A stretch of 6,725 nucleotides of DNA, from the NCBI GenBank assembly GCA_946480555.1, contig CAMLLE010000173.1:1-6725 (forward strand), in the 5' to 3' direction. The stretch is from an uncultured Verrucomicrobia subdivision 3 bacterium. Lineage in GTDB: Bacteria; Verrucomicrobiota; Verrucomicrobiae; Limisphaerales; CAMLLE01. Below the pieces are notes generated by a model, which saw only the letters and a list, made by a program, of their open reading frames with translations, was not told the origin of the DNA and searched no databases. A program made the position numbers and the translations under genes. Of the stretch, positions 1 to 5,835 are shown in pieces (positions within the stretch are counted from its first letter, which is position 1; each line of letters starts with the position of its first letter).

Positions 1-1
1 C

Positions 2-100
2 CGGTTGGAGTGGAATAACAATCCCGCGGCAGACACGTATTTGAAGATCGTGAACCAACGTTTGCTGGAGAACGCCGCCAGCCAGAAAGCGCTCCCCTGA
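2..100 (+). CDS. C-terminal end of an unidentified protein (partial)
   Basis: An open frame enters from the left edge and stops with TGA at 98-100, giving 32 residues (start RLEWNNNPAADTYLKIV, end SQKALP). The composition is normal for a protein: hydrophilic, probably helical, with no membrane segment. The frame has no stop before 98, and it is followed by a promoter-bearing gap, which supports a real gene end. It is too short to assign to a family. It could be the tail of a helical-repeat or envelope protein, but nothing visible proves that. No T-tract hairpin follows the stop, so transcripts may continue toward the FecR gene. Confidence 0.6.
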   Translation, partial: RLEWNNNPAADTYLKIVNQRLLENAASQKALP

Positions 101-139
101 CAATTTCATTTCGGAACAAGAAAAACCTAAATCCTCCGG

Positions 140-149
140 GGAATATTCC
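140..149. promoter_or_regulatory. 10-bp perfect palindrome beside the -35 box
   Basis: GGAATATTCC reads the same on both strands and ends one base before the TTGACA at 151-156. A dimeric regulator could bind here, but 10-bp palindromes also occur by chance and no second copy is seen elsewhere in the window. Confidence 0.25.
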
Positions 150-150
150 G

Positions 151-178
151 TTGACAACAAGAACTCTATCACTACGAT
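151..178 (+). promoter_or_regulatory. Putative sigma-70-type promoter for the FecR gene
   Basis: A perfect TTGACA (151-156) is followed after 16 bp by TACGAT (173-178, four of six matches to TATAAT). It lies in the only intergenic space upstream of the FecR gene and would give a leader of about 25-30 nt. The assignment rests on consensus matching only. Sigma factor preferences of the presumed phylum are not well known to me. Confidence 0.5.
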
Positions 179-203
179 TGCCGCAGACTGTAAAGCGCTA
201 AGC

Positions 204-207
204 AGGA
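204..207 (+). promoter_or_regulatory. AGGA ribosome-binding site; bears on FecR start choice
   Basis: AGGA at 204-207 is the only convincing Shine-Dalgarno-like sequence before a gene in this window. It ends 3 nt before the ATG at 211 but 9 nt before the in-frame ATG at 217. By spacing, the second ATG is the better start. Confidence 0.45.
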
Positions 208-210
208 AAA

Positions 211-1026
211 ATGTCTATGAAATTGATGAAACGTCTCTCAAGTGGGTTGGTTGCAATGGCTGTGGTTGCTGCGTTCTCCGCGCAGGCCGAGCAGGGAATC
301 GCGAAAGTGGTCGGCATCAAGGGCGCAGCCCGTTATACAACTGCCGATAATTCCACCTGGCGACCCCTCAAAAACGGAACCATCCTTCATCAAGGAGCTG
401 TCGTTCAGACTGCTTCTGAATCGCATGTCGATCTCGTGTTGAACAACGCGAAGGCCGGCGCGGCTGAAAGCGCTGCTCTGGGGCAGGTTGATCCCTCAGC
501 TTCCGGTGGCACAAGCCCGGTTTCGCAAAAGCAAACCGCCACCAAACAGGATGCAGTTCGCATCTATCAAAACACTGTCCTCGGCGTTGACAAGCTCAGC
601 ATCGACCAGACGGGTGTTGACAAGGTGACCGAAACCCAGCTCGACCTGAAGGCTGGTCGCATCTTGGGCACAGTTAAGAAGCTCTCCGGTGGTTCAACCT
701 ACGAAATCAAGATTCCGAGCGGCGTGGCGGGTGTCCGTGGCACCGTCTATTCGATCAGCGCTGACGGCATCCTGAGCGTTTACTCGGGCTCCGTTGTTCT
801 CGCTTTCGTGGGCCCCGGCGGAACGCCGACCACCCAGGAAGTTCGCGCGGGTCAGCGCTATGACGCGAAGACCGGTGTGATCTCCACGATTCCCGAGAGC
901 GAAATGAATGCTGTTAACCGCGAAGCGGGCGAAATCGGCAAGGGCCTCGGAACGGTGGCGACGACCTTCACCGTTGATCGCACGGTTTACTACGTTTCTC
1001 CGACCTCTGAGCAGAGCGACGAGTAA
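211..1026 (+). CDS. Secreted FecR-domain protein
   Basis: This 271-residue protein has a clear Sec signal peptide: basic MKLMKR, a hydrophobic core at about residues 12-24, and likely cleavage after AQA (residue 26). The mature part looks like a FecR-type beta-rich domain. A first block at about residues 29-79 has the pattern G..L..G..V.T...S.V.L.L. An Ala/Gly/Ser/Thr-rich stretch follows at about 80-115. The family's hallmark GVAGVRGT is at 171-178, followed by YSGSVVLAF and RAGQRYD. There is no N-terminal anti-sigma region, no membrane anchor, and no sigma-factor or TonB gene beside it. It is therefore not a classical ferric-citrate FecR regulator but a periplasmic or exported FecR-fold protein. 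It sits directly before a CHASE2 adenylate cyclase, so a role in signal input to that enzyme is possible but inferred. The start could be 217 (269 residues), which spaces better from the AGGA at 204-207. Confidence 0.85.
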   Translation: MSMKLMKRLSSGLVAMAVVAAFSAQAEQGIAKVVGIKGAARYTTADNSTWRPLKNGTILHQGAVVQTASESHVDLVLNNAKAGAAESAALGQVDPSASGGTSPVSQKQTATKQDAVRIYQNTVLGVDKLSIDQTGVDKVTETQLDLKAGRILGTVKKLSGGSTYEIKIPSGVAGVRGTVYSISADGILSVYSGSVVLAFVGPGGTPTTQEVRAGQRYDAKTGVISTIPESEMNAVNREAGEIGKGLGTVATTFTVDRTVYYVSPTSEQSDE

Positions 1027-1043
1027 TTCGTCCCAAATTCTTC

Positions 1044-1080
1044 AAACCCAGAGCGACCTTGAGTTGCTCTGGGTTTTTTG
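1044..1080 (+). terminator. Intrinsic terminator after the FecR gene
   Basis: AAACCCAGAGC (1044-1054) pairs perfectly with GCTCTGGGTTT (1066-1076). Three further pairs (G-U, A-U, C-G) close the stem around a 5-nt loop. A run of six T (1074-1079) follows. The hairpin begins 17 nt after the FecR stop codon and ends 15 nt before the cyclase ATG, so it should separate or attenuate transcription between the two genes. Confidence 0.9.
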
Positions 1081-1094
1081 TTTAGTTCGCGCTT

Positions 1095-3446
1095 ATGAAG
1101 CCCAAGCCGGCCCAGCTTGCCCCGCTGCTGATTGCGCTGGCGGTTATTGTTTTGGTTGGCGTTCTCCACCTGCTCCGCATCGATCTAGTGGAACGCGTGG
1201 AACGGATGAGCTTCGATTGGCGGGCTCGCCATGCCGTGCTGTTCCATCCGCCCGTCGCCACAAACCTCGGTTTTGTTTTCATCAGCGACGCCAGCATCAA
1301 TTTCGTCAAAGACAACGACGTCCTTGGGTACGAATACGGTCTTTACTGGCCCCGGCAGGTTTACGGCAGGCTGGTACGTGAGCTCAACCTGCAGGGGGCG
1401 CAGGCCGTTGGGTTCGATGTAATTTTCGGCGAATTGCGCCCGGACCATCCGCCCGTGCAAATGGCAGATGGCAGCTTGATGGAATCCGACGACTACTTCG
1501 CGCTACAGTTGCGCACCGCCGGAAATGTCATTCTCGCTGATGCCAAGCAGATTTCCCCGCCGGACCTTTTCGTCACGAACGCGTTCGCCTTGGGCGATAT
1601 TTCTACGGACAACAACAAGGATTCCGACGGTGTGCTGCGCCGGGCGCGCGCCTTCCACATACGGACCAACTGGCACTCCCTGTTCAAAAGGATTGAGGCG
1701 ACCCGCGAATACGGGGTGAACCTCGCCAACGCTCGAATTGAATCCAATGCCGTCGTATTACTTCGTGGCACCGAGGAGGCGATTGTCGTTCCGCTCGATT
1801 CCGACGGGCGGTTTGACCTTGCAGACTTGGTTGGAGAAACGTTGCCACCCGGTTTGGAACCAAAGGCGCCGCCGTTCACTCTGGAAAGAGTCTGGAATCT
1901 GGGGATTGCTCTCGCAGCACGTGAACTGGATCTGGAGCTGAACCGAGCGGAAGTGGAATTGGCCAGGCAGCGCATCGTCCTGCCAAAACGGAACGGGACT
2001 TCGCTCGTTATCCCGATCGAACCTGACGGGAGCTTCTACATTGACTGGGCGGTTCGCTTCGATGATTCCGGGTTGTTCAAGCAGCCGATTGAGCAGTTGC
2101 TGGTTCAAGAGCGTGCGCGGCTGGACGGTCAGACGAATCTGCCTCCCGACTGGGCGGGCAAACTGGTGCTCGTGGGATCGACCGCCACCGGCAATGACCT
2201 CACGGATCGTGGGGCCACGCCCCTTGAAGAAGATACGTTTCTTGCCGGTGCGCATTGGAACGTCGCCAACTCCGTTCTCACCGGACGCTTCATCCAGCGG
2301 ACCACGCAGCTCACCGATTTAGTGCTGATTGCCATCCTTGGCGCTGCGTCTGCCTGGTTCACCTGGCGGCTGCGCATTCTGGTTGCAACGAGCGTGGTGG
2401 CGGTTGTGGTGGTGGGCTACATCGCGCTGGCTTGGGCGTTGTACGTTCAGCATCGAATCTGGATTCCACTGGTGATGCCGGTGATCGGCGCGTTGATGAT
2501 GACGTATGTGTTCCTGGTCATTTATCGAGTCTTGTTTGAGCAAGCCGAACAACGCCGCGTGAAGTCCATTTTCTCGCGCATTGTTTCGCCGAACATCGTC
2601 CATGAATTGCTCGGCGCCGAGAAGCTCGCTTTGGGCGGTGCGCGGCGCGAAGTCACCGTCCTGTTCGCCGATGTCCGTGGGTTCACAGAGTTCACCGATG
2701 GCAACCAGGAACGGGCGGAAGCTTACGTGACGCAGAACAACTTGAATCCCGAAGAACGGGAAAAGTATTTCGACGAACAAGCGCGAGAAACTCTTGCGAC
2801 CGTCAACACCTATCTGGCGCTGGTGGCCGACATCGTCAAGAAGCACGACGGCACGCTCGACAAATACATCGGGGATTGCGTCATGGCATTTTGGGGCGCA
2901 CCAACGCCCAACATCTGTCACGCGCGCGATTGCGTTCGGGCCGCAATCGAGGCGCAACGGTGTCTGGCTGAGTTGAACCAGAAACGAGCGGATGAAAATG
3001 TCCGGCGTGAATTGGAGAATGCCGCGCGAGTGTCTGCAGGTTTGCCGCCCGTTTCGCTGCTGCCAACTTTGACCCTGGGCAGCGGCATCAACACCGGCTT
3101 GGTGACGGTTGGGCTTATGGGCTCGGAAGCGCACATTTCGAACTACACTGTCTTCGGCAGGGAAGTGAACCTTGCAAGCCGTCTGGAAAGTCTTTCCGGC
3201 CGCGGTCGCATCCTGATCAGTGGCGCCACGCACAAGCATTTGCTTCGTGACGACCCAGAACTGGCGGCAACGTGCATCGCACTGCCGCCCGCCACCGTTA
3301 AGGGGATTCGCTCAGCCGTGACCCTGTTTGAAGTTCCCTGGCGGACACCGGGGTTGGCGGCCACGCCCTCGACAGCCGGCTCAGATACGAACCGCACATC
3401 CGCGGACAAATCGCTTCTGGCAGCGAAGAACGAAACCCATCGCTGA
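1095..3446 (+). CDS. CHASE2-domain transmembrane class IIIb adenylate cyclase
   Basis: This 783-residue protein is predicted to make cAMP from ATP at the inner membrane. Order of parts: a transmembrane helix at about 9-27; a large extracytoplasmic CHASE2 sensor at about 28-400, ending in the typical KLVLVGSTATG (356 on) and D..ATPLEED segments; three transmembrane helices at about 408-424, 429-450 and 456-477; a short linker with VKSIFSRIVSP; then the catalytic domain at about 515-735 and a loose polar tail. All six class III residues are present: metal-binding D526 (FADVRGFT) and D594 (KYIGD), adenine-selecting K590 and T685 (YTVFG), and transition-state N692 and R696 (VNLASRLE). Lys/Thr as the selecting pair marks class IIIb, a group that includes bicarbonate-responsive enzymes; whether this one responds is unknown. 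The catalytic domain carries two extra hydrophilic segments, and the CHASE2 part holds an internal duplication. The ATG at 1095 is kept because later starts would remove the first membrane helix; no Shine-Dalgarno sequence precedes it. The gene lies just behind a terminator, so expression may be lower than that of the FecR gene. Confidence 0.92.
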   Translation: MKPKPAQLAPLLIALAVIVLVGVLHLLRIDLVERVERMSFDWRARHAVLFHPPVATNLGFVFISDASINFVKDNDVLGYEYGLYWPRQVYGRLVRELNLQGAQAVGFDVIFGELRPDHPPVQMADGSLMESDDYFALQLRTAGNVILADAKQISPPDLFVTNAFALGDISTDNNKDSDGVLRRARAFHIRTNWHSLFKRIEATREYGVNLANARIESNAVVLLRGTEEAIVVPLDSDGRFDLADLVGETLPPGLEPKAPPFTLERVWNLGIALAARELDLELNRAEVELARQRIVLPKRNGTSLVIPIEPDGSFYIDWAVRFDDSGLFKQPIEQLLVQERARLDGQTNLPPDWAGKLVLVGSTATGNDLTDRGATPLEEDTFLAGAHWNVANSVLTGRFIQRTTQLTDLVLIAILGAASAWFTWRLRILVATSVVAVVVVGYIALAWALYVQHRIWIPLVMPVIGALMMTYVFLVIYRVLFEQAEQRRVKSIFSRIVSPNIVHELLGAEKLALGGARREVTVLFADVRGFTEFTDGNQERAEAYVTQNNLNPEEREKYFDEQARETLATVNTYLALVADIVKKHDGTLDKYIGDCVMAFWGAPTPNICHARDCVRAAIEAQRCLAELNQKRADENVRRELENAARVSAGLPPVSLLPTLTLGSGINTGLVTVGLMGSEAHISNYTVFGREVNLASRLESLSGRGRILISGATHKHLLRDDPELAATCIALPPATVKGIRSAVTLFEVPWRTPGLAATPSTAGSDTNRTSADKSLLAAKNETHR

Positions 3447-3511
3447 AGAGGCGGCTCGTCTGAATCCGCGAACCGACCCTCACTCAGCGTGCAGGAGTTT
3501 ATCCCGGGCTT

Positions 3512-3523
3512 AAAACCGGTTTT
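3512..3523. promoter_or_regulatory. 12-bp perfect palindrome upstream of coaD
   Basis: AAAACCGGTTTT is fully self-complementary and lies 39 bp before the coaD ATG in the 116-bp gap after the cyclase gene. A protein-binding site for a regulator is the simplest functional reading. As RNA it would make only a weak hairpin because no loop is left in the centre, so it is not a good terminator. The rest of the gap shows no convincing terminator and no full promoter. TAGAGT (3550-3555) could be a -10 box but has no good -35 partner at normal distance. Confidence 0.3.
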
Positions 3524-3562
3524 CCCTTCGTCTTGAATTTGACCTTTGTTAGAGTCCGCGCC

Positions 3563-4051
3563 ATGCGAACCGCGATCTATCCCGGCAGCTTCGATCCATT
3601 GACGAACGGCCATCTCGATGTGATCGAACGGGCCATCAAGCTCTTTGATCGCGTGATCGTCACCGTCGCTCGCAACGAGAGCAAACAGTCGCTTTTTTCG
3701 ATCCCGGAACGCGTGGCGCTCGTTCGCGACGCCGTGAAGAACATTCCCGGCGTGGAGGTGGACACGTTTGAGAATCTTCTGGTCAATTACGCCGAACGCC
3801 ACTCCGCCCACGCCATCATCCGCGGACTTCGCGCGGTATCGGACTTCGAATTTGAATTTCAGCTCGCCCTGATGAATCGTAAGCTCAACGAGCGCGTCGA
3901 GACGATCTTCATGATGCCCAAAGACACCTACACGTTCCTGAGTTCACGCATCATCAAGGAAATTGCACGCCTCGGAGGCGACATCAGCACGTTTGTGCCG
4001 GATAACGTGCGGAGCGCCCTGATGGAGAAGTTGAAACAGAATCCGGTCTAG
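3563..4051 (+). CDS. coaD: Phosphopantetheine adenylyltransferase (CoaD)
   Basis: CoaD transfers AMP from ATP to 4'-phosphopantetheine, giving dephospho-CoA, the next-to-last step of coenzyme A synthesis in the cytoplasm. The 162-residue product has the family's usual length (about 160). It opens with the nucleotidyltransferase start AIYPGSFDP and the TxGH motif (T14-H17). The substrate-contacting Lys appears as K41 (ESKQ), and R87-G88-L89-R90 matches the conserved RGLR, each one residue before the E. coli numbering I remember. FEFEFQLALMN and the C-terminal LSSRIIKE are also typical. An in-frame TTG at 3533 would add ten residues. I chose the ATG at 3563 because the extra residues are not expected in the family. 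The gene heads a run of housekeeping genes: yceD begins 11 nt after its stop. Its product feeds the phosphopantetheine group used by acyl carrier protein, the partner of plsX and fabH further on. Confidence 0.96.
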   Translation: MRTAIYPGSFDPLTNGHLDVIERAIKLFDRVIVTVARNESKQSLFSIPERVALVRDAVKNIPGVEVDTFENLLVNYAERHSAHAIIRGLRAVSDFEFEFQLALMNRKLNERVETIFMMPKDTYTFLSSRIIKEIARLGGDISTFVPDNVRSALMEKLKQNPV

Positions 4052-4062
4052 AGAGTTGTGTT

Positions 4063-4545
4063 ATGCCGCTGTTAATCAACCTGCGCCATCTCGAAGACGA
4101 CAACCTTGAAGTCAAGGGCGAGCTGGCTGCTGAAGAACTGGATTTGAACACGGGCGATGAAATGGTTCGCGCCCAGCGCCCCTTGGAATACGATTTTGAG
4201 GCGCAATTGCTGGAGGACAGCCTGTTGCTGAACGGCCGCTTGCGGCTGACTCTGTCCTGCCAGTGTGTGCGGTGCCTGAAGCCATTCGACTACGAACTGG
4301 AACTGCCGGACTGGACGGCGCATTTGCCCTTGGCTGGCGAGGAAGCAGTGTCCGTGTCTGGCGATTTCGTGGACTTGACGCCCCAGATACGCGAAGATAT
4401 TCTCCTCGAGTTTCCGCAACATCCGTTGTGTGAGGCGGATTGTCGCGGCTTGCCAAAAACCGACTCTGGCAAGTCTAACACCAGCGATTCCACCAAGACG
4501 GAAGAACCGTCTGCGTGGGCGGAGTTGGATAAACTGAAGTTTTAA
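4063..4545 (+). CDS. yceD: YceD/DUF177 family protein (23S rRNA accumulation)
   Basis: This 160-residue protein matches the DUF177 pattern. It has an acidic N-terminal half with strand-rich LLLNGRLRLTLSCQCVRC, then C68-x2-C71 and a second pair C123-x3-C127 (HPLCEADCRGL), likely a metal- or structure-holding set. After that comes a polar Ser/Thr/Lys tail ending in WAELDKLKF, a common ending for the family. In E. coli and in plants the family is needed for normal 23S rRNA levels. Its gene almost always precedes rpmF, as it does here (15 nt apart), which supports the call strongly. It begins 11 nt after the coaD stop, with only a weak GAGAG before the ATG, and is probably co-transcribed with coaD. 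The molecular mechanism is not known. Confidence 0.9.
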   Translation: MPLLINLRHLEDDNLEVKGELAAEELDLNTGDEMVRAQRPLEYDFEAQLLEDSLLLNGRLRLTLSCQCVRCLKPFDYELELPDWTAHLPLAGEEAVSVSGDFVDLTPQIREDILLEFPQHPLCEADCRGLPKTDSGKSNTSDSTKTEEPSAWAELDKLKF

Positions 4546-4560
4546 CGAGAATTTAAGATT

Positions 4561-4749
4561 ATGGGCGTTCCAAAACGTAAACCGTCGAAAAGCCGTCAAC
4601 GCATGCGCCGTGCTTACAACAGCGTGCTGACCCTGCCGCAACTCAGCACCTGCCCTCAATGCGCCGCGCCGTATGTGCCTCACCGGGTTTGCCCGGCATG
4701 CGGATTCTACAAGGGACGCCAGGTCATCACCGTCACCGCTGGAGCTTAA
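4561..4749 (+). CDS. rpmF: Ribosomal protein bL32 (RpmF)
   Basis: This 62-residue large-subunit ribosomal protein has the standard start MGVPKRKPSKSRQRMRRA. It carries a four-cysteine zinc ribbon: C31-x2-C34 and C44-x2-C47 (CPQC, CPAC), followed by GFYKGR. The length is usual for bL32. It is the zinc-binding form rather than the cysteine-free paralogue some bacteria keep for zinc shortage. It follows yceD by 15 nt and is closed by a strong terminator beginning 7 nt after its stop codon, so coaD-yceD-rpmF may end as one transcript. No good Shine-Dalgarno sequence is seen before the ATG. Confidence 0.97.
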   Translation: MGVPKRKPSKSRQRMRRAYNSVLTLPQLSTCPQCAAPYVPHRVCPACGFYKGRQVITVTAGA

Positions 4750-4756
4750 TTCAGTT

Positions 4757-4797
4757 AAGAGCGCGGCCGCAGTTGCTTCCGCGCTCTTTTCTTTTTT
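4757..4797 (+). terminator. Intrinsic terminator between rpmF and plsX
   Basis: AAGAGCGCGG (4757-4766) pairs perfectly with CCGCGCTCTT (4779-4788), a GC-rich 10-bp stem with a 12-nt loop. It is followed by TTTT-C-TTTTTT ending at 4797. The plsX ATG starts at the very next base. The element could act as a full terminator for rpmF or as an attenuator for plsX. Confidence 0.9.
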
Positions 4798-5835
4798 ATG
4801 CGCATAGCAGTGGATGTCATGGGTGGCGACCACGGTAGCGCGGTCGTCATCGAAGGCGTCAAACGGGCTCTGGAGTCGGATCGGGCCATCCAGACCATCT
4901 TCCTCGTCGGAAACGAAACGGAAATTCATTCCGGCTGCAAACGGTTCGGCCTGACAGATTCGCGCGTTCAAATCGTACACGCGAGCGAGGTCCTCACCAT
5001 GGAGGACAAACCGCTGGAGGGAATCCGGCGCAAGAAGGACTCCTCGATGGTTCGCGCCATTGAAGCCGTTTACGAGGGCAAAGCCGACGCCGTGATTTCG
5101 CCGGGCAATACCGGCGCACTGGTGGCTGGCTCCATGAAACTCCGCCGCATCGATGGTGTGAAACGTCCAGCTCTGGTCACGCGCATGCCTTCCAAGTCGC
5201 GCGATTTCGTCCTGCTCGACGCCGGGGCAAACGACACCTGCGAACCGCTGCATCTCGCGCAATTCGCCGTGATGGGCAACATTTACGCGCGGGAAATCCT
5301 GAAGCTGGAGAACCCGCGTATCGGCGTCCTGAGCAACGGTTCCGAAGAAACCAAAGGAAACGATCTCACCCGCGGCGCGAGGGAGCTTTGCGCGCAACTG
5401 GGATTGAACTTCGTCGGCTACGTCGAAGGATTCGACCTGTTCGACGACGCTGTGGATGTCGTGGTCACCGATGGCTTCACCGGCAACGTTGTTCTCAAAA
5501 CGGCCGAAAGCTTGAGCCGCGCGATGATGCACCTGCTTAAGACCGAACTGACGGCGCATCCGGTCCGGAAATTTGGCGCTATGCTTTCCAAGGGCGCCTT
5601 CCTGCAGCTCAAAAAGCGCGTGGATCCTGAAGTTTATGGCGGAGCTGTGTTGCTTGGCCTGAACGGAATTGTGGTCAAAGCCCACGGCTCCTCGCGCGAG
5701 CGCGCCATTACCAACGCCATTCGCGTCGCAGCGGAGGAGATTTCGCACGGCGTGAACCAAACCATTTCCAAGGAAATCACTCGCGCCAATGAACGGTTGG
5801 CCAGGGTTGAACCCACTTCACCTGTTTCAGCATGA
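4798..5835 (+). CDS. plsX: Phosphate acyltransferase PlsX
   Basis: PlsX converts acyl-ACP and phosphate to acyl-phosphate, the donor used by PlsY to acylate glycerol-3-phosphate at the start of phospholipid synthesis; it acts at the inner face of the membrane. The 345-residue product has the usual family length. It begins with IAVDVMGGDHG (residues 3-13) and has SPGNTGAL at 101-108 and LDAGAND (D141-D146). The later stretch SNGSEETKGND and the VTDGFTGNVVLKTAESL segment are also standard. The start is fixed by the conserved N-terminus, yet the ATG lies directly behind a terminator U-tract with no Shine-Dalgarno sequence. Translation may rely on the U-rich stretch (ribosomal protein S1) or on a leaderless message. 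The stop overlaps the fabH start (ATGA), so the two are probably translationally coupled. Confidence 0.96.
   Translation: MRIAVDVMGGDHGSAVVIEGVKRALESDRAIQTIFLVGNETEIHSGCKRFGLTDSRVQIVHASEVLTMEDKPLEGIRRKKDSSMVRAIEAVYEGKADAVISPGNTGALVAGSMKLRRIDGVKRPALVTRMPSKSRDFVLLDAGANDTCEPLHLAQFAVMGNIYAREILKLENPRIGVLSNGSEETKGNDLTRGARELCAQLGLNFVGYVEGFDLFDDAVDVVVTDGFTGNVVLKTAESLSRAMMHLLKTELTAHPVRKFGAMLSKGAFLQLKKRVDPEVYGGAVLLGLNGIVVKAHGSSRERAITNAIRVAAEEISHGVNQTISKEITRANERLARVEPTSPVSA

Noticed and set aside
112..150. CGGAA/TTCCG inverted repeat as a terminator for the upstream gene
   Set aside because: The arms are only 5 bp, the loop is 29 nt, and there is no T-run.
908..1381. 157-codon + strand frame across the FecR end and cyclase start
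   Set aside because: It overlaps two supported genes in another frame, passes through the terminator hairpin, and has the Arg/Pro-rich look of an out-of-frame reading.
2319..3239. 306-codon open frame on the - strand inside the cyclase gene
   Set aside because: It lies wholly antisense to the conserved catalytic domain and shows no recognisable motif or signal.
3421..3445. CAGCGA/TCGCTG inverted repeat at the cyclase stop as a terminator
   Set aside because: It is a 6-bp stem with a 13-nt loop, lies inside coding sequence, and is not followed by T residues.
3533..3555. TTGAAT or TTGACC with TAGAGT as a coaD promoter
   Set aside because: The spacing between the boxes is 11 bp or less, far below the 16-18 bp needed for a sigma-70-type promoter.
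3533..3562. TTG start adding ten residues to CoaD
   Set aside because: CoaD proteins begin just before the AIYPGSFDP strand; the ATG at 3563 gives the usual length and the expected residue numbering.
4072..5760. 562-codon open frame on the - strand across yceD, rpmF and plsX
   Set aside because: It is antisense to three well-recognised genes and runs through their intergenic terminator. Its composition (His, Arg, Gln and Phe rich, no domain pattern) is that of a GC-rich shadow frame.
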